NCBI GenBank assembly: GCA_026988515.1
Contig: JALSLA010000035.1
Span: forward strand, 1 to 57,793
Length of the DNA: 57,793 nt
Reading direction: 5' to 3'
From: Helicobacteraceae bacterium
GTDB lineage: Bacteria; Campylobacterota; Campylobacteria; Campylobacterales; Sulfurimonadaceae
A program made the translations under genes and the position numbers. Position 1 is the first letter of the stretch, and the number at the start of each line of letters is the position of its first letter. Below, piece by piece: positions 24,102 through 31,816 of this stretch. The notes under the pieces are model-generated. The model saw nothing but the letters and a program-made list of their open reading frames with translations, was not told the origin of the DNA and searched no databases.

Positions 24102-24925
24102 ACAATTTGTTGCTCATTGCCTATCTTGATCTTAAAGAGTCGCTTCGTGCGCATTGGTTTATGATCTATTCGTTGGTTTTTGGCGGATTGATCGCACTCT
24201 TTTTTATTGCCGGCATTACCGAATCGCAGGTGATGGGTTTTAGCGGATTAAGCCGTTTATTGCTCATGTATATTCAGGTGACCGTCATTATTTTGCCGAT
24301 TTTTATTTTAATTACGACGGTGCGCTCTATTTCCGGAGATCGTGACAGTCACATTTTAGAGTACATGCTCTCGTTTCCCATCTCGTTGAAACAGTACTAT
24401 TGGGGTAAAGTGCTTGGACGTTTTATTACGGTGTTTCTACCGGTATTTATGGCCATGGTTATTGCTGTTGTGTATGGAGTGTTTCAAGGAGCCGACGTCC
24501 CGTGGAGTATCTTTTTTCTCTACACCGGGCTACTCTTTTCCATGAGTTCGGCATTTTTGGGTATTGCTTTTTTTATCTCGTCGACGGTCAAATCTTCGGA
24601 AATGGCACTGGGCATCTCCTTTTTTGTCTGGATTGTTCTGTTGGCGTTTATTGATATTGCACTTATTAGTCTTATGCTGCAAAACCGTATGAGTGAAGGA
24701 CTCATTATTGCCATAGCACTACTCAATCCCATGGAGGTGTTTCGAGTGGCAGCTATTAGTCTGTTCGATCCGGAACTCACGGTCATGGGTCCGGTCGCAT
24801 TTTATATTTTAGACCTTTTTTCACAAGGAGTTTTTGTAGTGCTTTCGATTCTCTACCCCATTTTTGTCGGCGTGTTGTTTGCCGTAGCAGGTTATAGGGT
24901 GTTTCGTAAAAAAGATTTGGTATAA
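24098..24925 (+). CDS. nosY: NosY, ABC transporter permease
   Basis: 275 residues with six transmembrane segments (about 20-40, 60-82, 108-130, 142-162, 178-200 and 245-268). The region SGDRDSHILEYMLSFPISLKQYYWGKVLGR is the cytoplasmic coupling stretch of NosY/ABC-2-type permeases. It forms the membrane part of the NosDFY copper-site assembly machine. TTG start overlapping the nosL stop (TTGA), with GGAGG six bases upstream; no ATG is available near it. A 10-base gap separates it from the second nosL-like gene. Confidence 0.92.
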   Translation: MNNLLLIAYLDLKESLRAHWFMIYSLVFGGLIALFFIAGITESQVMGFSGLSRLLLMYIQVTVIILPIFILITTVRSISGDRDSHILEYMLSFPISLKQYYWGKVLGRFITVFLPVFMAMVIAVVYGVFQGADVPWSIFFLYTGLLFSMSSAFLGIAFFISSTVKSSEMALGISFFVWIVLLAFIDIALISLMLQNRMSEGLIIAIALLNPMEVFRVAAISLFDPELTVMGPVAFYILDLFSQGVFVVLSILYPIFVGVLFAVAGYRVFRKKDLV

Positions 24926-24935
24926 GGAGATTACG

Positions 24936-25406
24936 ATGATAAAACTGATGTTGGCAGCAGTGCTGACGGTAACGTTACTGCATGCAGAAAAAATACATGT
25001 AAATAAAAATGACCGCTGTCTGATTCGACAGTTTAAAGTTGCCAAATATCCGCAATGGGTGGCTAAAGTGGTTACGGTTCAAAATAAAAATGTCTATTTT
25101 AGCAGCCCCAAATCAATGTTTGAGTATCTGTTTGGAGCTTCACGTTGGCCGGAGTTGGGAGCGTTGAATCGCAACGATATGAAATCGATTCTTGTAACGG
25201 ATTTTAAAACGGGTCATGCTATTGATGCAACAAGGGCATATTATGTTTACGGCAGTAACCAAGTCTCACCCGGCGGTGATGATTTGGTGCCTTTTGCCTC
25301 CAAGTCCGATGCCGAAGATTTTATGAAGCGTCGTCACGGTGCACGCGTATTGTCTTTTTCCAAGATTACTCCGGCGCTTGTCAATTTGATTAACGGACGC
25401 ATTTAA
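24936..25406 (+). CDS. Second NosL-family protein, lacking the Cys-rich metal motif
   Basis: 156 residues with a cleavable Sec signal (MLAAVLTVTLLHAEK) and no lipobox. The body has the NosL fold pattern: VQNKNVYFSSPKSMFEYLF, ILVTDFKTGHAIDATRAYYVYGS and DLVPFASKSDAEDFMKRRHGARVLSF match the second half of NosL proteins. The CxxC-x-M metal motif of the first copy is missing; only one Cys remains (NDRCLIRQF). It may bind copper differently, using Met and His, or act as a structural partner. It is the last gene of the nos operon, with AAGGAGA before the ATG. Confidence 0.8.
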   Translation: MIKLMLAAVLTVTLLHAEKIHVNKNDRCLIRQFKVAKYPQWVAKVVTVQNKNVYFSSPKSMFEYLFGASRWPELGALNRNDMKSILVTDFKTGHAIDATRAYYVYGSNQVSPGGDDLVPFASKSDAEDFMKRRHGARVLSFSKITPALVNLINGRI

Positions 25407-25413
25407 CCCCTGC

Positions 25414-26265
25414 TTATGCTTTAATAACGGTGCCGACCCCGTCGTTGGTAAAGACTTCCAAAAGCAGGGCATGTTCGACCCGACCGTCAATAATATGCGC
25501 TTTCTCGACACCGCCTTCAACGGCTTCAAGACAGGCATCGACTTTAGGAATCATACCGCCGCTGATGGTACCGTCGTTTTTGAGTGCGTGTATCTGTGTG
25601 CGGGTGAGTGTATCGAGCAGCTTTTTTTCTTGATCCAATACGCCGGGGATGTCGGTCATAAAGATGATTTTTTTGGCACCGATGCTTGCTGCAATTCTGC
25701 TGGCAGCCAGATCGGCATTAATGTTATAGCCCGGGTGTGACACCTCCTCATCGGCTCCAATGGGTGCAATCACGGGAATAAACTTTTCGGCAATGAGATT
25801 TTGTACCACAGAAGCGTCGATGTCGGTGATTTTTCCGACCAGACCGTACTTTTGGGCATTAATGGGTTTGGCTTTAATAAAGCCCGCATCTTTACCGCTA
25901 ATACCAAGTGCTTTGGCGCCGTGATGGTTAATCAGTGTAGTAATCTCTTTGTTGATATTGCCAGAGAGTACCATTTCGACAACTTCCATGACTTTTTCGT
26001 CTGTGACCCGAAGTCCGTCGACAAACTCGCTGCCGAGTTGAAGTTTCTCAAGCAATGCACTGATTTTATTGCCGCCGCCGTGTACAATGACCGGTTTAAT
26101 GCCGACTAGGTACATGAGTAAAATATCTTGGGCAAACTTCTCTTTGAGTTCGGGATTGATCTGTGCCGAACCACCGTATTTAATGACAAAAACGGCATCA
26201 CGATACTGTTTGATGTAGGGCAAAGCATCCAGAAGGGTTTTGACTTGATCAATTTTTTTTTGCAA
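25414..26265 (-). CDS. argB: Acetylglutamate kinase (arginine biosynthesis)
   Basis: 283 residues. VIKYGGSAQ near residue 27 and VIVHGGGNKIS near residue 59 bind ATP and N-acetylglutamate; GISGKDAGFI, GYNINADLAAS and GGMIPKV complete the amino acid kinase signature. It phosphorylates N-acetyl-L-glutamate, the second step of arginine synthesis. The only usable start is TTG at 26265, since the frame has a stop shortly upstream and no ATG or GTG in between; AAAGAG lies before it. It is convergent with the nos cluster (7-base gap). Arginine is also the likely substrate of the arginine kinase near 42.5 kb. Confidence 0.96.
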   Translation of the reverse strand: MQKKIDQVKTLLDALPYIKQYRDAVFVIKYGGSAQINPELKEKFAQDILLMYLVGIKPVIVHGGGNKISALLEKLQLGSEFVDGLRVTDEKVMEVVEMVLSGNINKEITTLINHHGAKALGISGKDAGFIKAKPINAQKYGLVGKITDIDASVVQNLIAEKFIPVIAPIGADEEVSHPGYNINADLAASRIAASIGAKKIIFMTDIPGVLDQEKKLLDTLTRTQIHALKNDGTISGGMIPKVDACLEAVEGGVEKAHIIDGRVEHALLLEVFTNDGVGTVIKA

Positions 26266-26403
26266 AGGATTCTCTTTATATTGTGGTTTCTTAGCGCCAT
26301 TTTACTCAAACTTCCGTAATAAACAGATTTTATCAATTCATTTAACATAAAATTAACAAAATAGAATTACTATTAAAACTAATATTATTTTAAGGATTTA
26401 AAG

Positions 26404-28371
26404 ATGTACAAGACCATACCCTACTCTTTAATGGCGATGGGAGCGATGTCGTTACTGTTTTTTGGATGCGGAAATGACACTGTAGAAGAGAGTCGCACGA
26501 ATGAGAGTGCTACTGATATTGTGAAATTGGCACCGCAAACAGGAACAAATAACTATTTGTTTTATGGTGTTTCAGATCACAAGGGACTGGGATCGCTCAA
26601 AAGTATAGCAGTTATTGACCCCGATAATCCGACAGTACCCGTAGTTCAAAACGGTGACACGTCAGATATTCGACGTCCTGTGTTAAATACACGTTTAGAG
26701 TACAATGCCAGCTCGAACAGTTATAGTGATCTTTATGTCGAGAGCGTGATGTATGTATCACAAAAGCGACCGTATAAAATTGCCATGAAAAAAGGCACAG
26801 AAGCGCCAACGCAACGTGCACACAGTAGAGAAAACAATACTTCGGGTACCGGAAGGGGCGGAGCATTCTCATATACAACCATTGAATATCTTGGCTCCAA
26901 ACAGTATTTAAGTCTTAAAAACAAAGAAGGAAAACAGGTACTGGTGACACCGGATATGGAGCCGACCGATGCGGGTTTGCCGTTTGAGAACAAAGAGCTT
27001 CTTACCTTGTCGTATACTATGTTTGGTGCAGCAGCTGACGGTTATATTGTTCATGACTCCAATCGATCTGAACTTCAAAAGTGTACACTTGATATGAGCA
27101 GATGTTTAGAGCTAAAACAAAACAGCGTAGATGTTGATTTTATAGGTGACGTTGGAGGTGATACGTTATCAGCCTTAGAGATTGACAAAAAGTATTATAG
27201 ACTCAATAAAGCAACGGGTGAAGTAGAAGAGGTGTTTACAGACGTTAATGCCAGTAACATAAGCAGAACATATTTCAGTGGCGCGAGTATCTACTTTGTT
27301 AAAGAAAATGGAAATATTTCTCGGGGTAATATTAAAACAGGCGTTTACAGTGATAATATATCCAAAGACGGTAAAGCGGATAGAATTCGTGCTTTTACGA
27401 ATGACATGGTAATTTATGGACCAACCGACAGTGAAATGTACGCAGTTAAAAAGGACGGTAGCAGTAGTGAAGCCATCATCCTTGCAATAGCAACTAAAAC
27501 AGGAGGTCAAAAATATACCTATTCTATGGCAGTAGGCAATCAGTATATTTACAATCTGTTCAAACTCAATACAGAGACCGGAAAGGTGACGTTTCGGGCA
27601 TGTTTGCTGGAGAATGAGGAAATTGTCTGCAAAGATGAGAGCATGTGGGCTATTGTGGCGGTTGCAAAAGACGGTAAGTTTAACTTTGATTCGACCATAC
27701 AATATGCACCCTATGCTTTTATAAGAGTTGACGATACAGACAATTACGGCGGCGGAACACTTAAAGCGATTGATCCGAAGCATCCAATGAAAGACGGTAT
27801 TACTTTGGGTAGAACGGAAACATTTAATTTTCAAACTTTTGTGACCCGAGAACAGACTTTTGCTAATGCTGACGGTAGTCTTGTTTTGTATGCAAAAAAT
27901 GACTTGGATTATAGAAGTACTGCATTTTATATGAATTTGAATCAACCCGACTCATTAGTGAATATTAGCAATGAACCAATCCCGAACATGGCAGATTTAA
28001 GAGGAGAACGAGGACATTGCCACGGCCGCTATTGCAGTGTATGTCATCAGTTTGCCGGCGGTAAGATCTATCAAGATAAAAACGGTACTGCTTCGGCTAT
28101 AGGTTATAATGTACGATTTGAATTTGAAGATGGAGAGACAGCCGAAGCACAGGTTCGAAAAGGCGAGGGTGAAAACTTTAATATCCCTTTAGAACATATT
28201 GTCGGTAAAAATTTTACGGCAGTAGTGTTTAACGAAGCTAATAAAACGGTTATGAATCGGTCTAACGAATACTCCCACAGAGGGGCAGAGTATTTTAACT
28301 GTAATTTCTGTCATGGACGACGCGGAGCGCTACGTCATGATGCACCCAATGTTATTACAATTGAGAAGTAG
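26404..28371 (+). CDS. Large lipoprotein with two C-terminal CxxCH haem sites
   Basis: 655 residues. A lipoprotein signal (SLLFFGCGND) is followed by about 520 residues of repeating beta-rich stretches (FYGVSDHKGLGSLKSIAVID, GSKQYLSLKNKEGKQVLV, IDKKYYRLNKATGEVEEVF) that look like a propeller. The C-terminal part has YCSVCHQFAGG (residues 544-548) and FNCNFCHGRRG (633-637), two canonical haem c attachment sites, with nearby His (RGHCHGR, RHDAP) as possible axial ligands. I do not recognise a named family. The next two genes encode a DUF4266 lipoprotein and a DUF3570 outer-membrane protein, 6 bases away and overlapping, so all three are probably one unit. Surface or periplasmic electron transfer is an inference. 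Confidence 0.75.
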   Translation: MYKTIPYSLMAMGAMSLLFFGCGNDTVEESRTNESATDIVKLAPQTGTNNYLFYGVSDHKGLGSLKSIAVIDPDNPTVPVVQNGDTSDIRRPVLNTRLEYNASSNSYSDLYVESVMYVSQKRPYKIAMKKGTEAPTQRAHSRENNTSGTGRGGAFSYTTIEYLGSKQYLSLKNKEGKQVLVTPDMEPTDAGLPFENKELLTLSYTMFGAAADGYIVHDSNRSELQKCTLDMSRCLELKQNSVDVDFIGDVGGDTLSALEIDKKYYRLNKATGEVEEVFTDVNASNISRTYFSGASIYFVKENGNISRGNIKTGVYSDNISKDGKADRIRAFTNDMVIYGPTDSEMYAVKKDGSSSEAIILAIATKTGGQKYTYSMAVGNQYIYNLFKLNTETGKVTFRACLLENEEIVCKDESMWAIVAVAKDGKFNFDSTIQYAPYAFIRVDDTDNYGGGTLKAIDPKHPMKDGITLGRTETFNFQTFVTREQTFANADGSLVLYAKNDLDYRSTAFYMNLNQPDSLVNISNEPIPNMADLRGERGHCHGRYCSVCHQFAGGKIYQDKNGTASAIGYNVRFEFEDGETAEAQVRKGEGENFNIPLEHIVGKNFTAVVFNEANKTVMNRSNEYSHRGAEYFNCNFCHGRRGALRHDAPNVITIEK

Positions 28372-28377
28372 GTATTT

Positions 28378-28608
28378 ATGAAAAGAGAGATGAGTATGCG
28401 CTTTATGATATTATCGCTGCTTGTTATCTGTAGCGGATGCAGCATCAAAGATGTGAAGCCATGGGAAAAAGCAACATTGGCAAAAGAGAGTATGAAAGAG
28501 GGAGGCGGTAATGTTCTTTTAACAAGGTTCAAACATCATATTTATTTTTCAAAAGAGGGAAGTAAAGGCGGCGGTGGAGTTTCAGGGGGAGGATGCGGAT
28601 GCAATTAA
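28378..28608 (+). CDS. DUF4266 mini-lipoprotein with C-terminal GGGCGCN
   Basis: 76 residues or slightly fewer (in-frame ATGs at 28378, 28390 and 28396). The lipobox is LLVICSGC. The mature part has DVKPWEKATLAKESM and HHIYFSKEGSKGGGGVSGGGCGCN, which match the DUF4266 family closely: conserved VKPWE, HxYFSKE and the terminal Gly-rich Cys-Gly-Cys-Asn. The function of the family is not established as far as I know; genes for it usually lie beside DUF3570 proteins, as here. The two terminal Cys may bind metal or a cofactor, or be modified. It overlaps the next gene by 10 bases. Confidence 0.88.
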   Translation: MKREMSMRFMILSLLVICSGCSIKDVKPWEKATLAKESMKEGGGNVLLTRFKHHIYFSKEGSKGGGGVSGGGCGCN

Positions 28609-29750
28609 AAAGAACGCTTTCAGTCGTGACATGCAGTATACTTGCTGCCTCAATCGTGACGGCAGATGACTATGTACGTTTGCAATATATTTATTACGAT
28701 GAAGATAGCGGACGCACATCTGTTTCGACGCCTGCTATGGAAATTAATAAAGATTTCGGTGTTGATTATACACTTAATGTCTCATTGGTTTATGACAGCC
28801 TCAGTGGGGCGAGCCCGACATTTGTCGATGCAAGCAGCGGTGCGACGGCAACGGTGAGTGACGGCGCCGTCTATAAAAACGATATTCGGTTTGCCGATGT
28901 TGACTATGCTGACAAACGTAAATCGGTCGGCGTTGCATTTACTACAAGATTTGCATCTCGTGATGCGCTTACTGTCGGTGCAAATTTTTCCAATGAGTAT
29001 GACTATCGGTCTTATGAGGCTTCGGCAGAGTATCTGCACTATTTGGACGGCAGTAAAAACCAATCTGTCTCATTAGGTGCGTCGTATCAAAAAAATGATG
29101 TGAGTGTCTACTGCTCTTTAGGTACCGATATTTGCGATACAAGCAGTGGTGCGAGTGAAAAGATCATGGATCTTGATGTCATCAGTCTGGAAGTCGGATT
29201 TACTCAAACGATTGACACAACATCACAAATCAAGGCATCGCTCTTCTATATTGCGGAAGACGGATATCTTTCCAATCCGTATATGCGAGTTGTTAGAGAC
29301 TATGACAGCAATCCGAAAATTACACCGGAGAAGAAACCTAACAGCCGAAAATCGTACGGACTGTTTTTGCAGTATGCAAAAGCGCTTAATGACAGACTCG
29401 CTTTTGTCTCATCCTATCGTTTCTATCGGGATGATTGGGATATTATGTCACACACCGTTAACGGTGAGTTCTATTACGAACAGAGTAGTGCGTTAACGTT
29501 AGGTGCAGGGCTACGGTACTACAGACAAAACGAAGCGGAGTTTTATAACGGCAGAAGAGACTATTTTACTACTGAAATTTATGCATCGAGTGATCGGCGT
29601 ATGAGTGGTTATAACGCGTTAAACTATACTGTAAGTATCGACTATAGGCTTAACGACAAGATAAGCCTCAATGCCAGTATGAGTTATTACGATCAACTGG
29701 ACTATTTCGATGCAGTCTATTATGGTATGGGACTTAAATACCGTTTTTAA
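28599..29750 (+). CDS. DUF3570 outer-membrane protein
   Basis: 383 residues from the ATG at 28599, chosen because GGGGGAGG lies 6 bases before it; the ATG at 28593 is too close. A Sec signal (SVVTCSILAASIVTA) is followed by alternating beta-strand sequence to the C-terminal Phe (YYGMGLKYRF), typical of a beta-barrel. DYVRLQYIYYDEDSGRTSVSTPAME at the N-terminus is the DUF3570 hallmark. The family pairs with DUF4266 lipoproteins and often with thioredoxin-like or ApbE genes; those partners are absent here and the two-haem lipoprotein takes their place. The stop interlocks with that of the sensor kinase gene (29747-29750). Confidence 0.87.
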   Translation: MQLKRTLSVVTCSILAASIVTADDYVRLQYIYYDEDSGRTSVSTPAMEINKDFGVDYTLNVSLVYDSLSGASPTFVDASSGATATVSDGAVYKNDIRFADVDYADKRKSVGVAFTTRFASRDALTVGANFSNEYDYRSYEASAEYLHYLDGSKNQSVSLGASYQKNDVSVYCSLGTDICDTSSGASEKIMDLDVISLEVGFTQTIDTTSQIKASLFYIAEDGYLSNPYMRVVRDYDSNPKITPEKKPNSRKSYGLFLQYAKALNDRLAFVSSYRFYRDDWDIMSHTVNGEFYYEQSSALTLGAGLRYYRQNEAEFYNGRRDYFTTEIYASSDRRMSGYNALNYTVSIDYRLNDKISLNASMSYYDQLDYFDAVYYGMGLKYRF

Positions 29751-30901
29751 TGTTTTGGGAAGTATAGTGTAAATACAGTCCCTTGATGCTCTACGGAATT
29801 CACCGCAACAGCAATACCGTAGGTGTCACAAATGCTTTTAACAATACTCAGACCTACACCAAACCCGCCGGCATACTCATTGGCACGTTGAAAGCGGGAA
29901 AAGATCGTCTCAAGCTTTTCATGAGCAATGCCGATGCCCTCATCGGTGATGCTGAAATGCTCCGAAGTCAGCGTCATGGAAATATTACTGTGTGGCGGTG
30001 AGTATTTCACGGCATTGCCTAAAAGATTGTTAATCAGCATGACCGCTTTGCTCGGTGCCATCATGAGGGTTGTCGGATGCCCCTGAAACGTAACGCTGAT
30101 CTGTTTGCTTGTTAGGAGTTCGTCAAAATAGGCAATGGCCTCTACAACAATGTTGTTAAAATCGACAAGCGTATCGGCTTCACCTTTTTGCTCAAAGCTC
30201 AGGTAGGTTAAAGAGCGGTACATATCGTGAAGTTGCTTGGTACTAATGGAGATATTACGCATTGTTTTTGCATCATAATGCTGCTTTTTAAGGGCGCGTG
30301 AGGTGCTCATCATCAGTGCGGTAATGGGAGTGTTAAGCTCATGGGCGGTATTTTTGACAAAAGTTTCGATCTCGTGCATCTTTTTGTGAATGGGACGCAT
30401 AAAGATCTTTGAGAGTATAACGGCAAGAAGTACGATGACACTAAATACGCTGAGTGACATCCAGAAAATCTTTTCGTTGAGTTGTGAGAGAAGTTCTTTA
30501 AAAACTGCGGTCTGTATGATCGTATAGTGAACACCTAAATGTTCATTGGCTCCGGTTGAGATGAGAACGGAGCTGTTACCGTCAAAGTAAAATGTTTCAT
30601 TGAAATTTACATGTAAATTGAGCGGGGTACCGTAGCGTAGATATTTTGATGCATCCAAAAGTGTCACGTTATAGTGCGGAGGAATATTGTCTAGGGTAAA
30701 ACCGGTTCCCTCCATATGTGCGGCAATCACTTGAGAGTTAACGGTATCGGCCAGATGGCGCATTTTGTAGTAGAGCATACTCTCTTCACTGCTACGTTGT
30801 GCCTCATAAAACCAGAACATCGCCAGTGCCAGAAACAGCAGTGATGAACCCAGATAGAGTCCTAAAAAGGCATAAAATGAGCGGCGTTCCAAAGGGGTCA
30901 T
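29747..30901 (-). CDS. Sensor histidine kinase of an OmpR-type two-component system
   Basis: 384 residues. Transmembrane segments at about 11-32 and 146-167 enclose a periplasmic sensor domain of about 110 residues. The H-box is NTAHELNTPITALMMS (H187), the form usual in Campylobacterota kinases, and no clear HAMP domain separates it from the membrane. LLGNAVKYSP (N-box), TDEGIGIAHEKLETIF (G1) and GGFGVGLSIVKSI (G2) complete the ATPase. It overlaps its regulator gene by 4 bases. The signal is unknown. Its position tail-to-tail with the DUF3570 gene suggests, but does not prove, that it controls the haem/DUF4266/DUF3570 unit. Confidence 0.9.
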   Translation of the reverse strand: MTPLERRSFYAFLGLYLGSSLLFLALAMFWFYEAQRSSEESMLYYKMRHLADTVNSQVIAAHMEGTGFTLDNIPPHYNVTLLDASKYLRYGTPLNLHVNFNETFYFDGNSSVLISTGANEHLGVHYTIIQTAVFKELLSQLNEKIFWMSLSVFSVIVLLAVILSKIFMRPIHKKMHEIETFVKNTAHELNTPITALMMSTSRALKKQHYDAKTMRNISISTKQLHDMYRSLTYLSFEQKGEADTLVDFNNIVVEAIAYFDELLTSKQISVTFQGHPTTLMMAPSKAVMLINNLLGNAVKYSPPHSNISMTLTSEHFSITDEGIGIAHEKLETIFSRFQRANEYAGGFGVGLSIVKSICDTYGIAVAVNSVEHQGTVFTLYFPKH

Positions 30902-31563
30902 GTGTGGGTTCTTTCAAAACGGTAACCAATGCCTCTGACGGTGACAATATGCTCTTTTCCCATCATGTCACGCAGCGAACGAATATGTGAACGAATCGTG
31001 GCGTTGGTGGGCATTTCATCGTAACTCCAGAGGTTTTGTGCCAGCTCTTCATTGCTGATAGTACGTTCGGCATGACTAATAAAATAGTGTAATATTTCGG
31101 CCTCTTTTGCCGTGAGCGTGTAATGTTTGCTGCCGTGCCGCAGTTCCAAGCGCTGCATGTCGTAGGTTACGGCTTCTGAAATATTTACGGTTTCTGAGGT
31201 ATCAATGTGGAACAGACGTCTGGAATTTTCAATGCGGCTGTGGAGTTCTTCGAGCTCAAAAGGTTTTTTAATATAGTCGTGAGCACCGCTGTTAAATGCC
31301 TGTTGCAGGTGATCAATGTCGTGATAGGCCGTAATGATAATAGCGGGTGTGGTATTGTTGAAATGGCGTAACTCTTCTAGAAGTTTCAAGCCGTTTTTGC
31401 CGGGAACGTTAATATCGAAAATAAAAAGATCGTAAGCATGTTGCGTAATATGTTCTTGAGCTTCGTCAGAATCGAAAGCATAGTCTACGTTATAAAATTC
31501 ACGCAGAAAATCGAGTAAAATATCGGAGAGAACGGCATCGTCTTCAAGCAGTAAAAGTTTCAT
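30898..31563 (-). CDS. OmpR/PhoB-family response regulator
   Basis: 221 residues. Receiver domain: LLLEDD at the start, phospho-acceptor D50 in YDLFIFDINVPGKNG, and Lys in YIKKPFELEEL near residue 100. The C-terminal winged helix (residues 130-218) has LTAKEAEILHYFISH, LWSYDEMPTNATIRSHIRSLR and VRGIGYRF, the standard DNA-recognition pattern. It is the first gene of the pair; the kinase follows with a 4-base overlap. The 253 bases upstream (31564-31816) are shared with the divergent 994-residue lipoprotein gene, so that gene is also a candidate target. Confidence 0.93.
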   Translation of the reverse strand: MKLLLLEDDAVLSDILLDFLREFYNVDYAFDSDEAQEHITQHAYDLFIFDINVPGKNGLKLLEELRHFNNTTPAIIITAYHDIDHLQQAFNSGAHDYIKKPFELEELHSRIENSRRLFHIDTSETVNISEAVTYDMQRLELRHGSKHYTLTAKEAEILHYFISHAERTISNEELAQNLWSYDEMPTNATIRSHIRSLRDMMGKEHIVTVRGIGYRFERTHT

Positions 31564-31755
31564 GCAGATGCTTCCATTCTTTTCCTTTTTAAGGGTGTCA
31601 TTATAGCAAAATATCAGGAATGCTCTTCTCGGGAACCATGGCGGTAGAAGTAGTATATTTTCATGAGCATTTAACTTTTTTCTACAAATGACCGATATAC
31701 CGATACAATGTAACCGTGCTAAATAGTTTTAAAGCAAGGTTAAAAGAGTTTCGGT

Positions 31756-31761
31756 TATAAT
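31756..31761 (+). promoter_or_regulatory. Candidate -10 box for the Ig-module lipoprotein gene
   Basis: TATAAT, an exact sigma-70 -10 hexamer, 55 bases before the ATG at 31817. No clear -35 is visible. An alternative, TACAAT, lies at 31704-31709. The ribosome site of the gene is AAGGGTGGA. Confidence 0.4.
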
Positions 31762-31816
31762 CGTCACTAATCGTTAAAAATTACAAAAAATCTTATGTTA
31801 CAAGGGTGGAACAGAT

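Noticed and set aside
27175-27945. 256-codon minus-strand frame inside the haem lipoprotein gene
   Set aside because: Lacks family motifs and promoter, is rich in Cys/Ile/Phe as expected for antisense of beta-rich coding DNA; the plus-strand protein has a lipobox and two haem sites.
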